DNA of 32,683 nucleotides from contig JAFUMF010000187.1 in the NCBI GenBank assembly GCA_017482945.1, forward strand, positions 1 to 32,683. The letters run 5' to 3'. The stretch's first letter is position 1. Each line of letters opens with the position of its first letter. The position numbers and the translations under genes are program-made. This document shows, piece by piece, positions 23,112-32,527 of the stretch. The stretch comes from Lachnospiraceae bacterium. GTDB lineage: Bacteria > Bacillota > Clostridia > Lachnospirales > Lachnospiraceae. The notes beneath the pieces were generated by a model. That model was given only the letters and a program-made list of their open reading frames with translations, did not search any database and had not been told where the DNA came from.

Positions 23112-24419
23112 TCAGGCTTTTTTCAGCTTAACATGCTCAGGCTCATGATGAGAATGATGCGGATGATGCGGATGATGATTCAAATGTTTTAATTCCGTCT
23201 TCGATGTCGCATGTGCAAATTTCTGGCTCGAATAAAGTCCATAGTAACCGGAAAGTGCAAAACTGATCGCAACCGTTACGGCAAAATACGGCATAGCATC
23301 GAATCCGAATAATTCAAATCCCAGGAACAGTGTTGCAACCGTACAGTTGGTTGCACCTACGAACAACGCAAGGACTCCGCATGCCGCACAAAGGGACGGT
23401 TCAAATCCAATGATATTTCCGAAGGCTGAACCTAACGTCGCACCGATCGCCAAAGTCGGAACGATCTCACCGCCTTTAAATCCTCCGCCTAATGCCACAG
23501 CAGTAAACAGCATTTTAAGAAGAAATGCCTCATAACGGCTCTCTCCGTGCATTGCCTGCTCCACCAGATTAAATCCGGCACCACAATAATCTCTGCCGAA
23601 TACAAGCGTCAATGCTATAAAAAGCACAGATGCCACGATAATACGCACGTACAGATTGTGGAACTTATGGTGATAAATTTTATGTGCTTCATGGAGTAAT
23701 TCGCAAAAACAGATGCTGACAATTGCGCCCAGTATACCGATCAAAACCGGGAAAATCAGTGTTTCAAGCTGAAACTCCGGAATATTTAATATCGTAAATG
23801 TCTCTGCATGAAGTCCGAAAAGATGGGATACTTCCGCGCCGATGAACGCAGCGAAAACGCAAGGAATGAATGCAGTATAATACGAAACACCAATAACTGC
23901 TACTTCCATGCCAAACATGGTTGCCGCAAGCGGTGTACCGAAGATTGCACCAAAACAGCCGCTCATACCGCACATGATAATGATTTTTTTATCTTTCTCG
24001 TTTAATTTCAGAATATCACCAACCAGATTGGCAATACTTGATCCAATCTGAAGCGCCGCACCCTCTTTACCTGCGGATGCACCGACGAACTGGCTTAAAA
24101 TCGTAGAAATGAAAATTGTAGGAAGCATTGTAATTTTGATTCTTTCAGAACTATGAATAGACTCCAGAATCACATTCGTACCTTTGTTTCCCACCTGGCG
24201 GAGCAGCTTATGTACAATAACGATCAAGATACCGGATACCGGCATCAGATACAACATAAAATCATGTGCGCCAAAAAAGTCTGAAGCGATATGTACGCCA
24301 TGACCAAAGGCTGATCCGACAAGTCCGCACAGAACACCCATGATACCTGAAATAAGAGCCCAGCGGATAAAGAATTTTATATTATTTACTAAAGCTGTCT
24401 CTGTGATATCTTTACCCAT
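23112..24419 (-). CDS. ClC-type chloride channel/transporter with His-rich tail
   Basis: This 435-aa polytopic protein belongs to the ClC family (EriC-like). The gating-glutamate helix is GASAGKEGAALQIGSS (the usual GREGP reads GKEGA), and the GxFxP-like segment is FKGGEIVPTLAIGAT. The region aligned to the usual GSGIP filter appears to read GNKGTN, so the central Ser is not conserved. The last 26 residues hold ten His (HHPHHPHHSHH), a likely cytoplasmic metal-binding or pH-responsive tail. I start at the ATG at 24419 after GGGGGGAAA; an upstream in-frame extension runs through the ilvA terminator. Chloride is the default substrate; fluoride export is a possibility I cannot confirm. Confidence 0.87.
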   Translation of the reverse strand: MGKDITETALVNNIKFFIRWALISGIMGVLCGLVGSAFGHGVHIASDFFGAHDFMLYLMPVSGILIVIVHKLLRQVGNKGTNVILESIHSSERIKITMLPTIFISTILSQFVGASAGKEGAALQIGSSIANLVGDILKLNEKDKKIIIMCGMSGCFGAIFGTPLAATMFGMEVAVIGVSYYTAFIPCVFAAFIGAEVSHLFGLHAETFTILNIPEFQLETLIFPVLIGILGAIVSICFCELLHEAHKIYHHKFHNLYVRIIVASVLFIALTLVFGRDYCGAGFNLVEQAMHGESRYEAFLLKMLFTAVALGGGFKGGEIVPTLAIGATLGSAFGNIIGFEPSLCAACGVLALFVGATNCTVATLFLGFELFGFDAMPYFAVTVAISFALSGYYGLYSSQKFAHATSKTELKHLNHHPHHPHHSHHEPEHVKLKKA

Positions 24420-24445
24420 AGACAGTTTCCCCCCTAATTTTGTAC

Positions 24446-24483
24446 CTAAAAAGCAGGGAGCCAATCCCCAACAATTGGCTCCC
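24446..24483 (-). terminator. Intrinsic terminator between ilvA and the ClC gene
   Basis: A perfect 10-bp stem, GGGAGCCAAT (24456-24465) with ATTGGCTCCC (24474-24483), 8-nt loop. On the minus strand TGCTTTTT follows. Confidence 0.75.
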
Positions 24484-24515
24484 CTCGTCAATCATCTATG
24501 TAACTTGTTTAGAAA

Positions 24516-25748
24516 TTACATGTAAATATTGGATGTTTTCTCTAACTTCGGGCAGAAACCTTCTTTTTCAAGAGCTTCGATGATCTGCTCTTTGTGCTCT
24601 GTACCGAATGCTTCGAGAGTACATACTACCTGAACACCTGCAGCACGGTTTACGTTTGCATATACGTTGTGATCAAGTTTGATGATGTTAGCCTGGTTCT
24701 TACCAAGAAGAGCTGTGAGAGCCGCTAACTTACCTGGCTTATCCTGAACCATAACAGATACTGTAAAGATTCTGTCACGCTGAAGAAGACCGTTAAGTAC
24801 AACGTTTGCCATTACAAGAACGTCCATGTTACCGCCGGAGATAACAGAAACAACTTTCTTGCCCTTGCAATCTAAGTGGCTTAATGCAGCGATTGTAAGG
24901 AGACCGGAGTTCTCTGCGATGATCTTGTGGTTTTCAGCGAGCTCTAAGAAGCACTGTGCAAGCTCAGCATCTTCAACTAAGATGATGTCATCAATATTCT
25001 CTTTGATGTACGGTAATAATTTATCACCGAGAGTCTGAACAGCTGTACCGTCTGCGATTGTGTTGATCGGGGAAACTGTCACAACATGTCCTGCCTCTAA
25101 TGCTGCGTTTAAGCAAGCTGCGCCAGCCGGCTCAACAGCGATTACTTTGATGTTCGGATTTAACATCTTAGCGTATGTGGAGATACCTGTGCAAAGTCCG
25201 CCGCCGCCTACCGGAACGAGGATGTAATCTGCATCCGGAAGCTCATCTAAGATTTCTTTTGCGATACTGCCCTGACCTGTAGCTACGCGAAGGTCGTTGA
25301 ACGGATGAACCAGTGTGTAACCATTCTGCTCAGCAAGCTCGTAAGCATGAGCCATAGCCTGGTCAAATACATCACCGTGAAGAACTACGTTTGCGCCGAG
25401 TTTCTTTGTACGGTTAACTTTGATTAACGGAGTTGTTGTCGGCATTACGATCGTAGCCGGGATACCAGCAAGTTTTGCTGCATAAGCAACACCCTGAGCA
25501 TGGTTACCAGCAGATGCTGTAATAAGACCTTTCTGTTTCTCTTCTTCGGAGAGCTGGCTGATTGTGTAGTAAGCGCCACGTACTTTGTAAGCGCCTGTAC
25601 GCTGTAAGTTTTCCGGTTTGATGTAAACCTCGTTACCTGTCTTCTCTGTTAAGAATTCGCTGTAAATCAGCTTTGTCTCCTGTGTAACTTCTTTGACGAT
25701 GGCTGCAGCCTCATCAAAATTCTGACGTGCAAGTTCTTTCATTTCCAT
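24516..25748 (-). CDS. ilvA: Threonine ammonia-lyase (threonine dehydratase) with C-terminal ACT domain
   Basis: The PLP enzyme deaminates threonine to 2-oxobutanoate. The 410-aa protein shows the PLP lysine in RTGAYKVRGAYY (K55), the substrate loop SAGNHAQGVAYAAK (about 79-92) and the phosphate-binding GGGGLCTG. A single ACT-like domain starts near residue 330 (FTVSVMVQDKPGKLAALTAL). This short, one-ACT form is the TdcB-like clostridial type; it could serve isoleucine synthesis or threonine catabolism. The GGAGA before the ATG at 25748 overlaps the end of ftsY, and only 4 nt separate the genes, so it is co-transcribed with the SRP-receptor gene, an unusual neighbour. Confidence 0.93.
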   Translation of the reverse strand: MEMKELARQNFDEAAAIVKEVTQETKLIYSEFLTEKTGNEVYIKPENLQRTGAYKVRGAYYTISQLSEEEKQKGLITASAGNHAQGVAYAAKLAGIPATIVMPTTTPLIKVNRTKKLGANVVLHGDVFDQAMAHAYELAEQNGYTLVHPFNDLRVATGQGSIAKEILDELPDADYILVPVGGGGLCTGISTYAKMLNPNIKVIAVEPAGAACLNAALEAGHVVTVSPINTIADGTAVQTLGDKLLPYIKENIDDIILVEDAELAQCFLELAENHKIIAENSGLLTIAALSHLDCKGKKVVSVISGGNMDVLVMANVVLNGLLQRDRIFTVSVMVQDKPGKLAALTALLGKNQANIIKLDHNVYANVNRAAGVQVVCTLEAFGTEHKEQIIEALEKEGFCPKLEKTSNIYM

Positions 25749-25752
25749 AACA

Positions 25753-26700
25753 TCATTCTCCTTTTCCTTTGTTTTCTGTCTGGAATAATGCGTTTACAAA
25801 ATCGTGGGAATTGAATTTCTGTAAATCGTCAATCTTTTCGCCAACCCCTACATACTTTACAGGAATTCCCAGCTCAGACTGGATCGCAACCGCAATACCG
25901 CCTTTCGCTGTTCCGTCCAATTTTGTTAAAATGATGCCGGTGATCTCAGCCGCTTCCATGAATTGTCTTGCCTGAACAAGTGCATTCTGGCCAGTGGTTC
26001 CATCGAGAACTACCAGTGTCTCCCGGTACGCCTCCGGATACTCTTTATCGATAATGCGGTTGATCTTCTTAAGCTCTTCCATAAGGTTCTTCTTATTATG
26101 AAGACGTCCCGCTGTATCGCAAATTAAAACATCTGCATTTCTGGACTTCGCAGCAGAAATTGCATCAAAAATAACTGCCGCAGGGTCAGATCCCTCTTTC
26201 TGTGCAATGATCTCAACACCGGCACGGTTCGCCCATTCAGCGAGCTGGTCGATGGCAGCCGCACGGAAGGTATCCGCAGCAGCGAGGATCACGCGTTTAC
26301 CGCTGTCCTTTAACTGGTCAGCCAGTTTGCCGATGGAGGTAGTCTTACCAACACCGTTTACACCGATGATAAGGACAACAGACTTTCTGTTTTCGAACTC
26401 ATAGGCATTTTCGCCTAAGTCCATCTTTTTCTGGATGCTGTCAATAAGCACCTGACGGCATTCTGCCGGATCTTTGATGTGCTGTTCTTTCACAGTCCTC
26501 TTTAAATCTTCGATGACTGCCATGGTCGTCTGGATGCCCATATCGCCCATGATGAGGGTTTCTTCCAGTTCCTCATAAAAATCATCATCAATGGCAGAAA
26601 ATCCCGAGAAAATAGAGTCCATGCTGTGAACGATATTTTCTCTTGTCTTATTAAGGCCGGCTACTAACCGGCTAAAAAAGCCTTTTTTCTTCTCTTCCAT
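25753..26700 (-). CDS. ftsY: Signal recognition particle receptor FtsY
   Basis: FtsY is the membrane-associated GTPase that docks SRP-ribosome complexes for co-translational targeting. The 315-aa protein is the compact Gram-positive form: a short basic N-terminus, the N-domain helices (about 15-95) and the G-domain with GVNGVGKTT (113-121), [11 protein letters not shown] (143-153), DTAGR (195-199) and [10 protein letters not shown] (259-268). GGGGGA precedes the ATG. It follows smc by 9 nt. In many Firmicutes ylxM and ffh come next; here ilvA takes that position. Confidence 0.97.
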   Translation of the reverse strand: MEEKKKGFFSRLVAGLNKTRENIVHSMDSIFSGFSAIDDDFYEELEETLIMGDMGIQTTMAVIEDLKRTVKEQHIKDPAECRQVLIDSIQKKMDLGENAYEFENRKSVVLIIGVNGVGKTTSIGKLADQLKDSGKRVILAAADTFRAAAIDQLAEWANRAGVEIIAQKEGSDPAAVIFDAISAAKSRNADVLICDTAGRLHNKKNLMEELKKINRIIDKEYPEAYRETLVVLDGTTGQNALVQARQFMEAAEITGIILTKLDGTAKGGIAVAIQSELGIPVKYVGVGEKIDDLQKFNSHDFVNALFQTENKGKGE

Positions 26701-26709
26701 GAAATCCCC

Positions 26710-29700
26710 CTACTTATCAAGGTCATTTTCAATTAAGTTTACAGACACCAGAGTGGAAACACCTTTCTCCTGCATGGTGATACCATACAGACGGTCGGCA
26801 GAGACCATGGTGCCTCGTCTGTGGGTAATTACAATAAACTGCGTGTGTTTCGTCAGCTTATGTAAATACTTGGCATAGCGGTCTACGTTGGAATCGTCCA
26901 AAGCCGCCTCGATCTCGTCCAGGAGGCAGAACGGGGACGGTTTTAAATTCTGGATCGCAAAGAGCAGGGCGATCGCTGTCAGCGCCTTCTCACCACCGGA
27001 CATCTGCATCATATTCTGAAGCTTCTTTCCTGGTGGCTGGGAAATGATCTGGATTCCGGCTTCAAGGATATCTTCATCCTCGACCAGTTCCAGAGTACCA
27101 TGTCCGCCGCCGAACAGTTCTTTGAATACCCGGTCGAACTCTGCGCGGATCTGCGCGAACTTTTCTGTGAACTGCTTGCGCATTCCTGCATCCAACTCTT
27201 CAATAATCTTATAAAGGGCTTCCTGGGCGGTCACGAGGTCATCATGCTGTGTCTTCATGAAGGTGTAACGCTCAGAAATCTCTTTATAATCTTCAATTGC
27301 GTTTACATTTACGTGTCCCAGCGCGCGGATGCTGTTCTTGCGGTCATTGATCTGGCGTCTCATTTCTGCCACAGAGGTAAGACTTTCATCTTTTAGTGCC
27401 TCTGCAGTGGAATAGGTCAGTTCATATTCATTCCACATGTACTCCACGAAGGAATCACGTTTTTCTTCCTGCTTTTCTTTCTGATTCTGCAGTCGGAAAA
27501 GCTCTTTATCAAGTCTTGAGATTCGGTCTGAAAGTTCTTCCCGTTTTTCGAAGAACTGCTTCTGGCCGAGAGTCTTCTCTTCTTTTTGCGCCTGGGCTGC
27601 CTTCGCCTCTTCTTTATAAGAATCAGCGTGTCCACGGATTATCTCGATTTCTGCTTTCATCTTCTCGATCTCATCCAGTTTCTCTTTTACGGCATTGGCA
27701 CTGTTTCCGGAACCGTCACCGAGAGATGCTTTTTCTGCCATCAGACGTCCGGCTTCATCCTTCACTCGTTTTAAGTTTTCCGCGATAAAGGCATCCTGCT
27801 GGTTGAGACCGGCACCCTTAAGCTGCACCTCCGAAAGTTCTTTCGATGCAGCCTCTCTCTCCTCTTTCGCAGTCTCGAGAGCTGCACTGTTATCTGCAAT
27901 GCGCTTATTGCGCACATCATTCTCAGTCTCCAGCTTCTCCATTTCAAGAGAGACACCTGCAATGCTTGCTTTGATCTCGCTCATCTGTTCTTCCAGCTGT
28001 CTGTTTTCCAGATTCATATCGGTGGAAGATTCGGTCAGCTCGTCTTTCTTTTCACGGAGCTGGTCGAGAGAGATCCTTGCAGTATTTTCTTCCAGGTATT
28101 TGGCCTGAAGTTCTTTGTTTGTTCTTGTAAGATCGAAGGTCTTTTCATCAAGAATACTCTCCTGAAGAACAAGCTCTTTTTGAAGCTCATCTACAGCCAT
28201 CAGCGCATTCTTGCATACCTCTTCTAACTCATCCATCTCACGTTTTCTTCCAAGCAGGTTGCTGGAATTCTTAAAAGCACCACCGCTCATGGAACCGCCG
28301 GGATTCAGCAGTTCTCCGTCCGGCGTCACAATGCGGATGGACTGACGGTATTTTCTGGCGATCGCGATGGCATTGTCGATATGATCCACCACCAGCACGC
28401 GGCCAAGAAGGTACTGTACCAGTTCATGGTACTCACTTTTTGCACTGACAAGATCAGCAGCGATTCCTATGGCACCTTTTTCCTTAAGAGCCTGCTTCTG
28501 TTCGAAACCTCCGCGGCCGGAAATACTGGTCAGCGGAAGGAAAGTCGCACGTCCGAACTTATTCTTCTTTAAGTGCTCGATCAAAAGCTTCGCAGTCTGC
28601 TCAGAATCTGTGACCACATTCTGAATACTGCCGCCAAGTGCCGTTTCGATCGCGATCTCATATTCCTTCGGAACATCGATCAGATCAGCCACAACTCCGT
28701 GGATCCCACGGATCCTGTCCCTGCATTCCATGACACGACGGATGCTGTTTCCATATCCGTCATATCGTTCAGCCAGGTTTCGCAGAGATTCCAGCTTTGT
28801 GTAGGCTGTGTGATATTCCTGTTGTTTGTTATTTAATTCTTTATTTAACCGCTGGATTTCTTCATTCGCAGCATCTGCGTCAATTTCCAGCTGGTCTGCA
28901 AGATCCAAAAGTTCTCCGATCCGCACATCAAGGCTTTCCAGAAGATTTTCCTGAGTCTTGATCTGCTCTTCCCAGGACTCTTCATCACTCTTTACTTTTA
29001 AGAGCTTCTGAGCGACCTCAGACCTTCTTACCTGGACCTGCTCTAAAAGGGTCACATATCTCTGTTTTTTTACAGAGAGCGTTGACTTCTCATTTAATGC
29101 TTCGATCAGCGCAGCCTTATCCTCTTCGATGGCCTGCTCCAGCTCATCCACAAGAATTGCCGCGTCAGTAAGGGCGCTCTCGGCTTTTGACAGCGCCGCC
29201 TTCATATTCTCCACCTGACCGGAAATCGCGTCTCTCTCGGCCTGGTAGCGCCTTCTGCTGTCCTCTTTTTCGTTCAATTCAAACTCGATCGCAGCGATAC
29301 GGTTCTTGATATGCTCAGCATTCATCTCCTCAGCACGGATCTGCTCCTTCAAGACACCGATCTGTCCTTCCAGATTACCAGCCTGAATCAATGCCTCATT
29401 GGCCGCATTCTGCTTTTCAGAAATCACACCGTCCAGTGTGTAAATTTCCTCAGACAGCTTATCATATTCCAATTTCATCTGATCCGACTCGCGGCGGGAG
29501 TCCTCCATGTCACCAGTAACAGCCGTTTCCTTCTCAAGAAGCTCTGTCAATGTTTTATGGATCGTCTCTGTCTCCGCCAGGAACAGATTTACATCATAAT
29601 GTTTTAATTCATCTCTTAAACGAAGGTATTCTTTCGCCGCAGCCGCCTGCTTTTCCAGTGGGCCGACCTGCTTTTCCAGCTCACTCAAAATATCGCTGAC

Positions 29701-30270
29701 GCGCACCAGATTCTGCTTTTCATCTTCCAGCTTTTTCTGGGCAATTGCTTTTCTTCGCTTGAATTTTACAATACCTGCCGCCTCATCGAACAGTTCACGG
29801 CGATCCTCAGGACGCCCGCTTAAGATCTTATCGATCTGACCCTGTCCGATAATCGAATAGCCTTCTTTGCCAATACCCGTATCATAAAACAGCTCATGGA
29901 TATCTCGGAGACGGCACGGACTGCCATTCATCATATACTCACTCTCGCCGGAGCGGTAAATTCGTCTGGAAACCGTCACCTCGTCAAAATCAATGGCAAG
30001 TTTGTGGTCCGAGTTATCCAGTGTGATCGCCACATATGCAAATCCCTGAGGCTTTCTCGTCTCTGTACCGGCGAAGATGACATCCTGCATGCTTGAGCTT
30101 CGAAGCTGCTTTACCTTCTGCTCACCAAGGACCCAGCGGACCGCATCGGCGACATTACTCTTACCACTGCCGTTCGGGCCTACGATCGCGGTGATGCCAT
30201 TATGGAACTCAAACACGATTTTATTGGCAAAAGACTTGAATCCCTGTACTTCAATACTCTTTAAATACAT
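26710..30270 (-). CDS. smc: Chromosome segregation protein SMC
   Basis: SMC is the DNA-organising ATPase of the condensin complex with ScpA and ScpB. The 1186-aa protein has the full layout: Walker A GPNGSGKSN (31-39) in the N-terminal head, a long coiled coil, a hinge at about 515-680 (GYGNSIRRVMECRDRIRGIH marks its start), a second coiled coil, and the C-terminal head with signature MSGGEKALTAIALLFA and Walker B FCLLDEIEAALDD. The length is normal and I see no frame break. AGGTGA lies before the ATG at 30270; it begins 13 nt after rnc. Order rnc-smc-ftsY is widely conserved in Firmicutes. Confidence 0.98.
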   Translation of the reverse strand: MYLKSIEVQGFKSFANKIVFEFHNGITAIVGPNGSGKSNVADAVRWVLGEQKVKQLRSSSMQDVIFAGTETRKPQGFAYVAITLDNSDHKLAIDFDEVTVSRRIYRSGESEYMMNGSPCRLRDIHELFYDTGIGKEGYSIIGQGQIDKILSGRPEDRRELFDEAAGIVKFKRRKAIAQKKLEDEKQNLVRVSDILSELEKQVGPLEKQAAAAKEYLRLRDELKHYDVNLFLAETETIHKTLTELLEKETAVTGDMEDSRRESDQMKLEYDKLSEEIYTLDGVISEKQNAANEALIQAGNLEGQIGVLKEQIRAEEMNAEHIKNRIAAIEFELNEKEDSRRRYQAERDAISGQVENMKAALSKAESALTDAAILVDELEQAIEEDKAALIEALNEKSTLSVKKQRYVTLLEQVQVRRSEVAQKLLKVKSDEESWEEQIKTQENLLESLDVRIGELLDLADQLEIDADAANEEIQRLNKELNNKQQEYHTAYTKLESLRNLAERYDGYGNSIRRVMECRDRIRGIHGVVADLIDVPKEYEIAIETALGGSIQNVVTDSEQTAKLLIEHLKKNKFGRATFLPLTSISGRGGFEQKQALKEKGAIGIAADLVSAKSEYHELVQYLLGRVLVVDHIDNAIAIARKYRQSIRIVTPDGELLNPGGSMSGGAFKNSSNLLGRKREMDELEEVCKNALMAVDELQKELVLQESILDEKTFDLTRTNKELQAKYLEENTARISLDQLREKKDELTESSTDMNLENRQLEEQMSEIKASIAGVSLEMEKLETENDVRNKRIADNSAALETAKEEREAASKELSEVQLKGAGLNQQDAFIAENLKRVKDEAGRLMAEKASLGDGSGNSANAVKEKLDEIEKMKAEIEIIRGHADSYKEEAKAAQAQKEEKTLGQKQFFEKREELSDRISRLDKELFRLQNQKEKQEEKRDSFVEYMWNEYELTYSTAEALKDESLTSVAEMRRQINDRKNSIRALGHVNVNAIEDYKEISERYTFMKTQHDDLVTAQEALYKIIEELDAGMRKQFTEKFAQIRAEFDRVFKELFGGGHGTLELVEDEDILEAGIQIISQPPGKKLQNMMQMSGGEKALTAIALLFAIQNLKPSPFCLLDEIEAALDDSNVDRYAKYLHKLTKHTQFIVITHRRGTMVSADRLYGITMQEKGVSTLVSVNLIENDLDK

Positions 30271-30283
30271 TGTTCACCTTTAA

Positions 30284-30967
30284 TTACTTTTTCAGTTCGC
30301 AGATTCCGTGGTATGCAGCCACCTGCTCTGCAGCCTTTTTCGTCCGGCCTGTACCATGACCGATGACACGGCCGCCAATCTTAACGCAGACCTCAAAAGT
30401 CTTATTATGGTCCGGTCCTTCCTCTTTTAACAGTTCATAGACCAGACTGTCCTTAAATTCCGCCTGTACAATCTCCTGTAAGATAGTTTTGCTATCATAA
30501 AAGAGCTGTTTGTGCTCGATATCATTCAGGATAAAATGATGAACGAACTCTTTTGCATTAGCAAGACCACCATCGAGATAAATCGCTCCGATCATTGCCT
30601 CCATCGCATCAGAAACAACCGAAGGACGTTTTCTTCCGCCGGTCAGATCTTCGCCTTTACCTAAAAGTAAATAATCACCAAGAGAAATCGCTTCCGCGCA
30701 GAAAGCCAGAGTCGGCTCACATACCAGGCTGGCACGCAGCTTTGTCATCTCGCCTTCCGGCATGGACGGATAGTTTTTGAAAAGGAAATCACTGGAGAGA
30801 AGTTCCAGCACTGCATCTCCTAAGAATTCCAGGCGTTCATTGCACTTGGTCTTGTCCCAATGTTTTTCATTGGCATAGGAGCTATGGGTAAGTGCGTGAG
30901 CAAGAAGTCTCTGATTCTTAAACTCATAACCAATGACTGTTTCCAATTCTTTTAACTTTGCTTCCAA
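30284..30967 (-). CDS. rnc: Ribonuclease III
   Basis: RNase III cuts double-stranded RNA, including rRNA precursors. The 227-aa protein has the catalytic signature NERLEFLGDAVLELL (43-57), the second acidic cluster SDAMEAMIGAIYLD and a C-terminal double-stranded RNA-binding domain (about 155-227, ending GTGRTKKAAEQVAAYHGI). The start codon is TTG at 30967, with AAAGGTG 8 nt upstream; no ATG or GTG fits the conserved N-terminus as well. It sits between acpP, which has its own partial terminator, and smc. Confidence 0.96.
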   Translation of the reverse strand: MEAKLKELETVIGYEFKNQRLLAHALTHSSYANEKHWDKTKCNERLEFLGDAVLELLSSDFLFKNYPSMPEGEMTKLRASLVCEPTLAFCAEAISLGDYLLLGKGEDLTGGRKRPSVVSDAMEAMIGAIYLDGGLANAKEFVHHFILNDIEHKQLFYDSKTILQEIVQAEFKDSLVYELLKEEGPDHNKTFEVCVKIGGRVIGHGTGRTKKAAEQVAAYHGICELKK

Positions 30968-31005
30968 ATTACTTTCACCTTTCTAACGACCATATTCCTA
31001 TAAAT

Positions 31006-31037
31006 GGAAAAACAGGTGTCACCACAGGGAGACACCT
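31006..31037 (-). terminator. Intrinsic terminator after acpP
   Basis: AGGTGTC (31014-31020) pairs with GACACCT (31031-31037); on the minus strand GTTTTTCC follows. No obvious promoter is seen before rnc, so it may be a partial attenuator that lowers rnc-smc-ftsY relative to acpP. Confidence 0.7.
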
Positions 31038-31055
31038 TTCTTTCCACAGGATTGA

Positions 31056-31286
31056 CTAATTTAATGCATTTTTGATCTGTTCTACAGCGTCGCCTACAGT
31101 TACAATCTTCTCAGCGGCGTCAGTTGGAATTTCGATGTCAAACTCCTCTTCGATTCCCATAACGATCTGGAATACATCAAGGGAGTCAGCTCCTAAATCA
31201 TCTACAAATGTGGTGTTCATTGTAATCTCTTCCGGATCAATATTAAGCACCTCTGCGATAATCTGCTGTAATTTTTCAAACTCCAT
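31056..31286 (-). CDS. acpP: Acyl carrier protein
   Basis: ACP carries growing fatty-acyl chains on a 4'-phosphopantetheine arm. The 76-aa acidic protein has the modification site [12 protein letters not shown], with Ser35 as the attachment point, and the usual four-helix pattern. I start at the ATG at 31286, about 9 nt after AGAGG; an ATG 9 nt further upstream directly abuts that ribosome binding site. It follows plsX by 42 nt, the usual pairing for phospholipid synthesis. Confidence 0.97.
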   Translation of the reverse strand: MEFEKLQQIIAEVLNIDPEEITMNTTFVDDLGADSLDVFQIVMGIEEEFDIEIPTDAAEKIVTVGDAVEQIKNALN

Positions 31287-31328
31287 AATTTCCATCCTCT
31301 CTGATTTAAAAATTGTTTAAAATTAGTC

Positions 31329-32342
31329 TTACTCTTCTATATTTTCCTTTACTGCCAGACATTCTGCAATTTTTTCATTGATCGCCTGCTCCTTAAAGGA
31401 AATACACTGAATAATAGAATTTTTCACTTCAATGGATTTGGAACTTCCGTGACATTTTACCACAAGACCTTTTAATCCAAGAAGCGGTGCTCCGCCGTAC
31501 TTGGCAGCATCAAAGTTCTTTAAAGTCTCTTTTAATGCCGGCTTAATTAAAAGCGCACCAATTTTACTGCGAAGAGAGGTCATAAGACCCTCTTTGATCT
31601 GGGAGACAAGAGTAAGGGCAACACCTTCGTAAAGCTTTAAGATCACGTTACCAACGAACGCCTCACAGACAATTACATCTGCATAACCGCTCGGAATGTC
31701 ACGTGCCTCGATGCTTCCGATAAAGTTAATATCCTTGCATTCTTTCAGCATCGGGAATGTTTCTTTTACGAGAGCATTTCCTTTTTCCTCTTCTGCACCA
31801 TTATTTACGATCGCAACTCTCGGATTCTTGATCCCTACAATGTGCTCCATATAAATGGAACCCATTTTCGCGAACTGAACCAGATGAGACGGTCTCGCAT
31901 CCACATTGGCGCCACAATCGACCAGAAGTGAGAATCCCTTCTTTGTCGGGATCAACGGAGCTAACGGCGGGCGTTCTACGCCTTTGACTCTGCCAACGAT
32001 CACCTGACCGCCAACTAAAATGGCACCGGAACTGCCGGCAGAAACAAAGCCATCAGCCTCACCCTTCTTTACCATATTCATACCAACGACGATTGAGGAG
32101 TCTTTCTTTCTGCGGATCGCATTTACCGGCGGTTCGCTTGTCTCAATCACTTCGCTTGCATGGGCAACTTCTACCTGGTCTTTATTAAATTTGTATTTCT
32201 CCAGTTCTTTTTTAATGACATCTTCCTGACCAACTAAAATGACACCGATGTCACTTCGCTCATTGACAGCCTCAATCGCACCTTTGACAAGCTCTCCAGG
32301 TGCATTATCACCGCCCATAGCGTCTACTACAATTTTAATCAT
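31329..32342 (-). CDS. plsX: Phosphate acyltransferase PlsX
   Basis: PlsX makes acyl-phosphate from acyl-ACP for PlsY, the first step of phospholipid synthesis in most Gram-positive bacteria. The 337-aa protein begins with the diagnostic MIKIVVDAMGGDNAPGELVK and contains SSGAILVGGQVIVGR, LLVDCGANVDARPSHLVQFA and the C-terminal KYGGAPLLGLKGLVVKCHGS. Length and ends are family-typical. The ATG at 32342 is preceded by CAGGGAG. It leads the acpP-rnc-smc-ftsY group from its own promoter. Confidence 0.97.
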   Translation of the reverse strand: MIKIVVDAMGGDNAPGELVKGAIEAVNERSDIGVILVGQEDVIKKELEKYKFNKDQVEVAHASEVIETSEPPVNAIRRKKDSSIVVGMNMVKKGEADGFVSAGSSGAILVGGQVIVGRVKGVERPPLAPLIPTKKGFSLLVDCGANVDARPSHLVQFAKMGSIYMEHIVGIKNPRVAIVNNGAEEEKGNALVKETFPMLKECKDINFIGSIEARDIPSGYADVIVCEAFVGNVILKLYEGVALTLVSQIKEGLMTSLRSKIGALLIKPALKETLKNFDAAKYGGAPLLGLKGLVVKCHGSSKSIEVKNSIIQCISFKEQAINEKIAECLAVKENIEE

Positions 32343-32364
32343 GTACGATACTCCCTGTCTAAAT

Positions 32365-32393
32365 CTACCAATAATATACTAGATACGATGTAC
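32365..32393 (-). promoter_or_regulatory. plsX promoter (approximate)
   Basis: On the minus strand TTGATT and TATATT are separated by 17 bp, about 25-60 bp upstream of the plsX ATG. An imperfect ATCTA/TAGAT dyad overlaps the -10; I do not see a convincing FapR operator. Confidence 0.5.
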
Positions 32394-32461
32394 AAAATCA
32401 ATAGGTTTTTACCAAAAAACACTCTCTTAACATGTTCATTCATGTGCATTCTTAATATTAT

Positions 32462-32491
32462 AAAGGCGGAATCTCCAAAAATTCCGCCTTT
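32462..32491 (-). terminator. Intrinsic terminator of the gene upstream of plsX
   Basis: AAAGGCGGAAT (32462-32472) pairs perfectly with ATTCCGCCTTT (32481-32491) over an 8-nt loop, separating the partial right-edge gene from plsX. The minus-strand tail TTTATAAT is a short T run. Confidence 0.75.
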
Positions 32492-32527
32492 CTATATGAA
32501 ACATTATTATTCTTACGTTTTTCGAAT

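Noticed and set aside
23140..23185. Trinucleotide-like GATGATGCG repeats near the ClC gene end
   Set aside because: They are not a mobile or CRISPR repeat; they encode the His-rich tail of the channel.
32343..32400. FapR-type lipid regulator operator upstream of plsX
   Set aside because: Only an imperfect ATCTA/TAGAT dyad is present, not the longer FapR palindrome.
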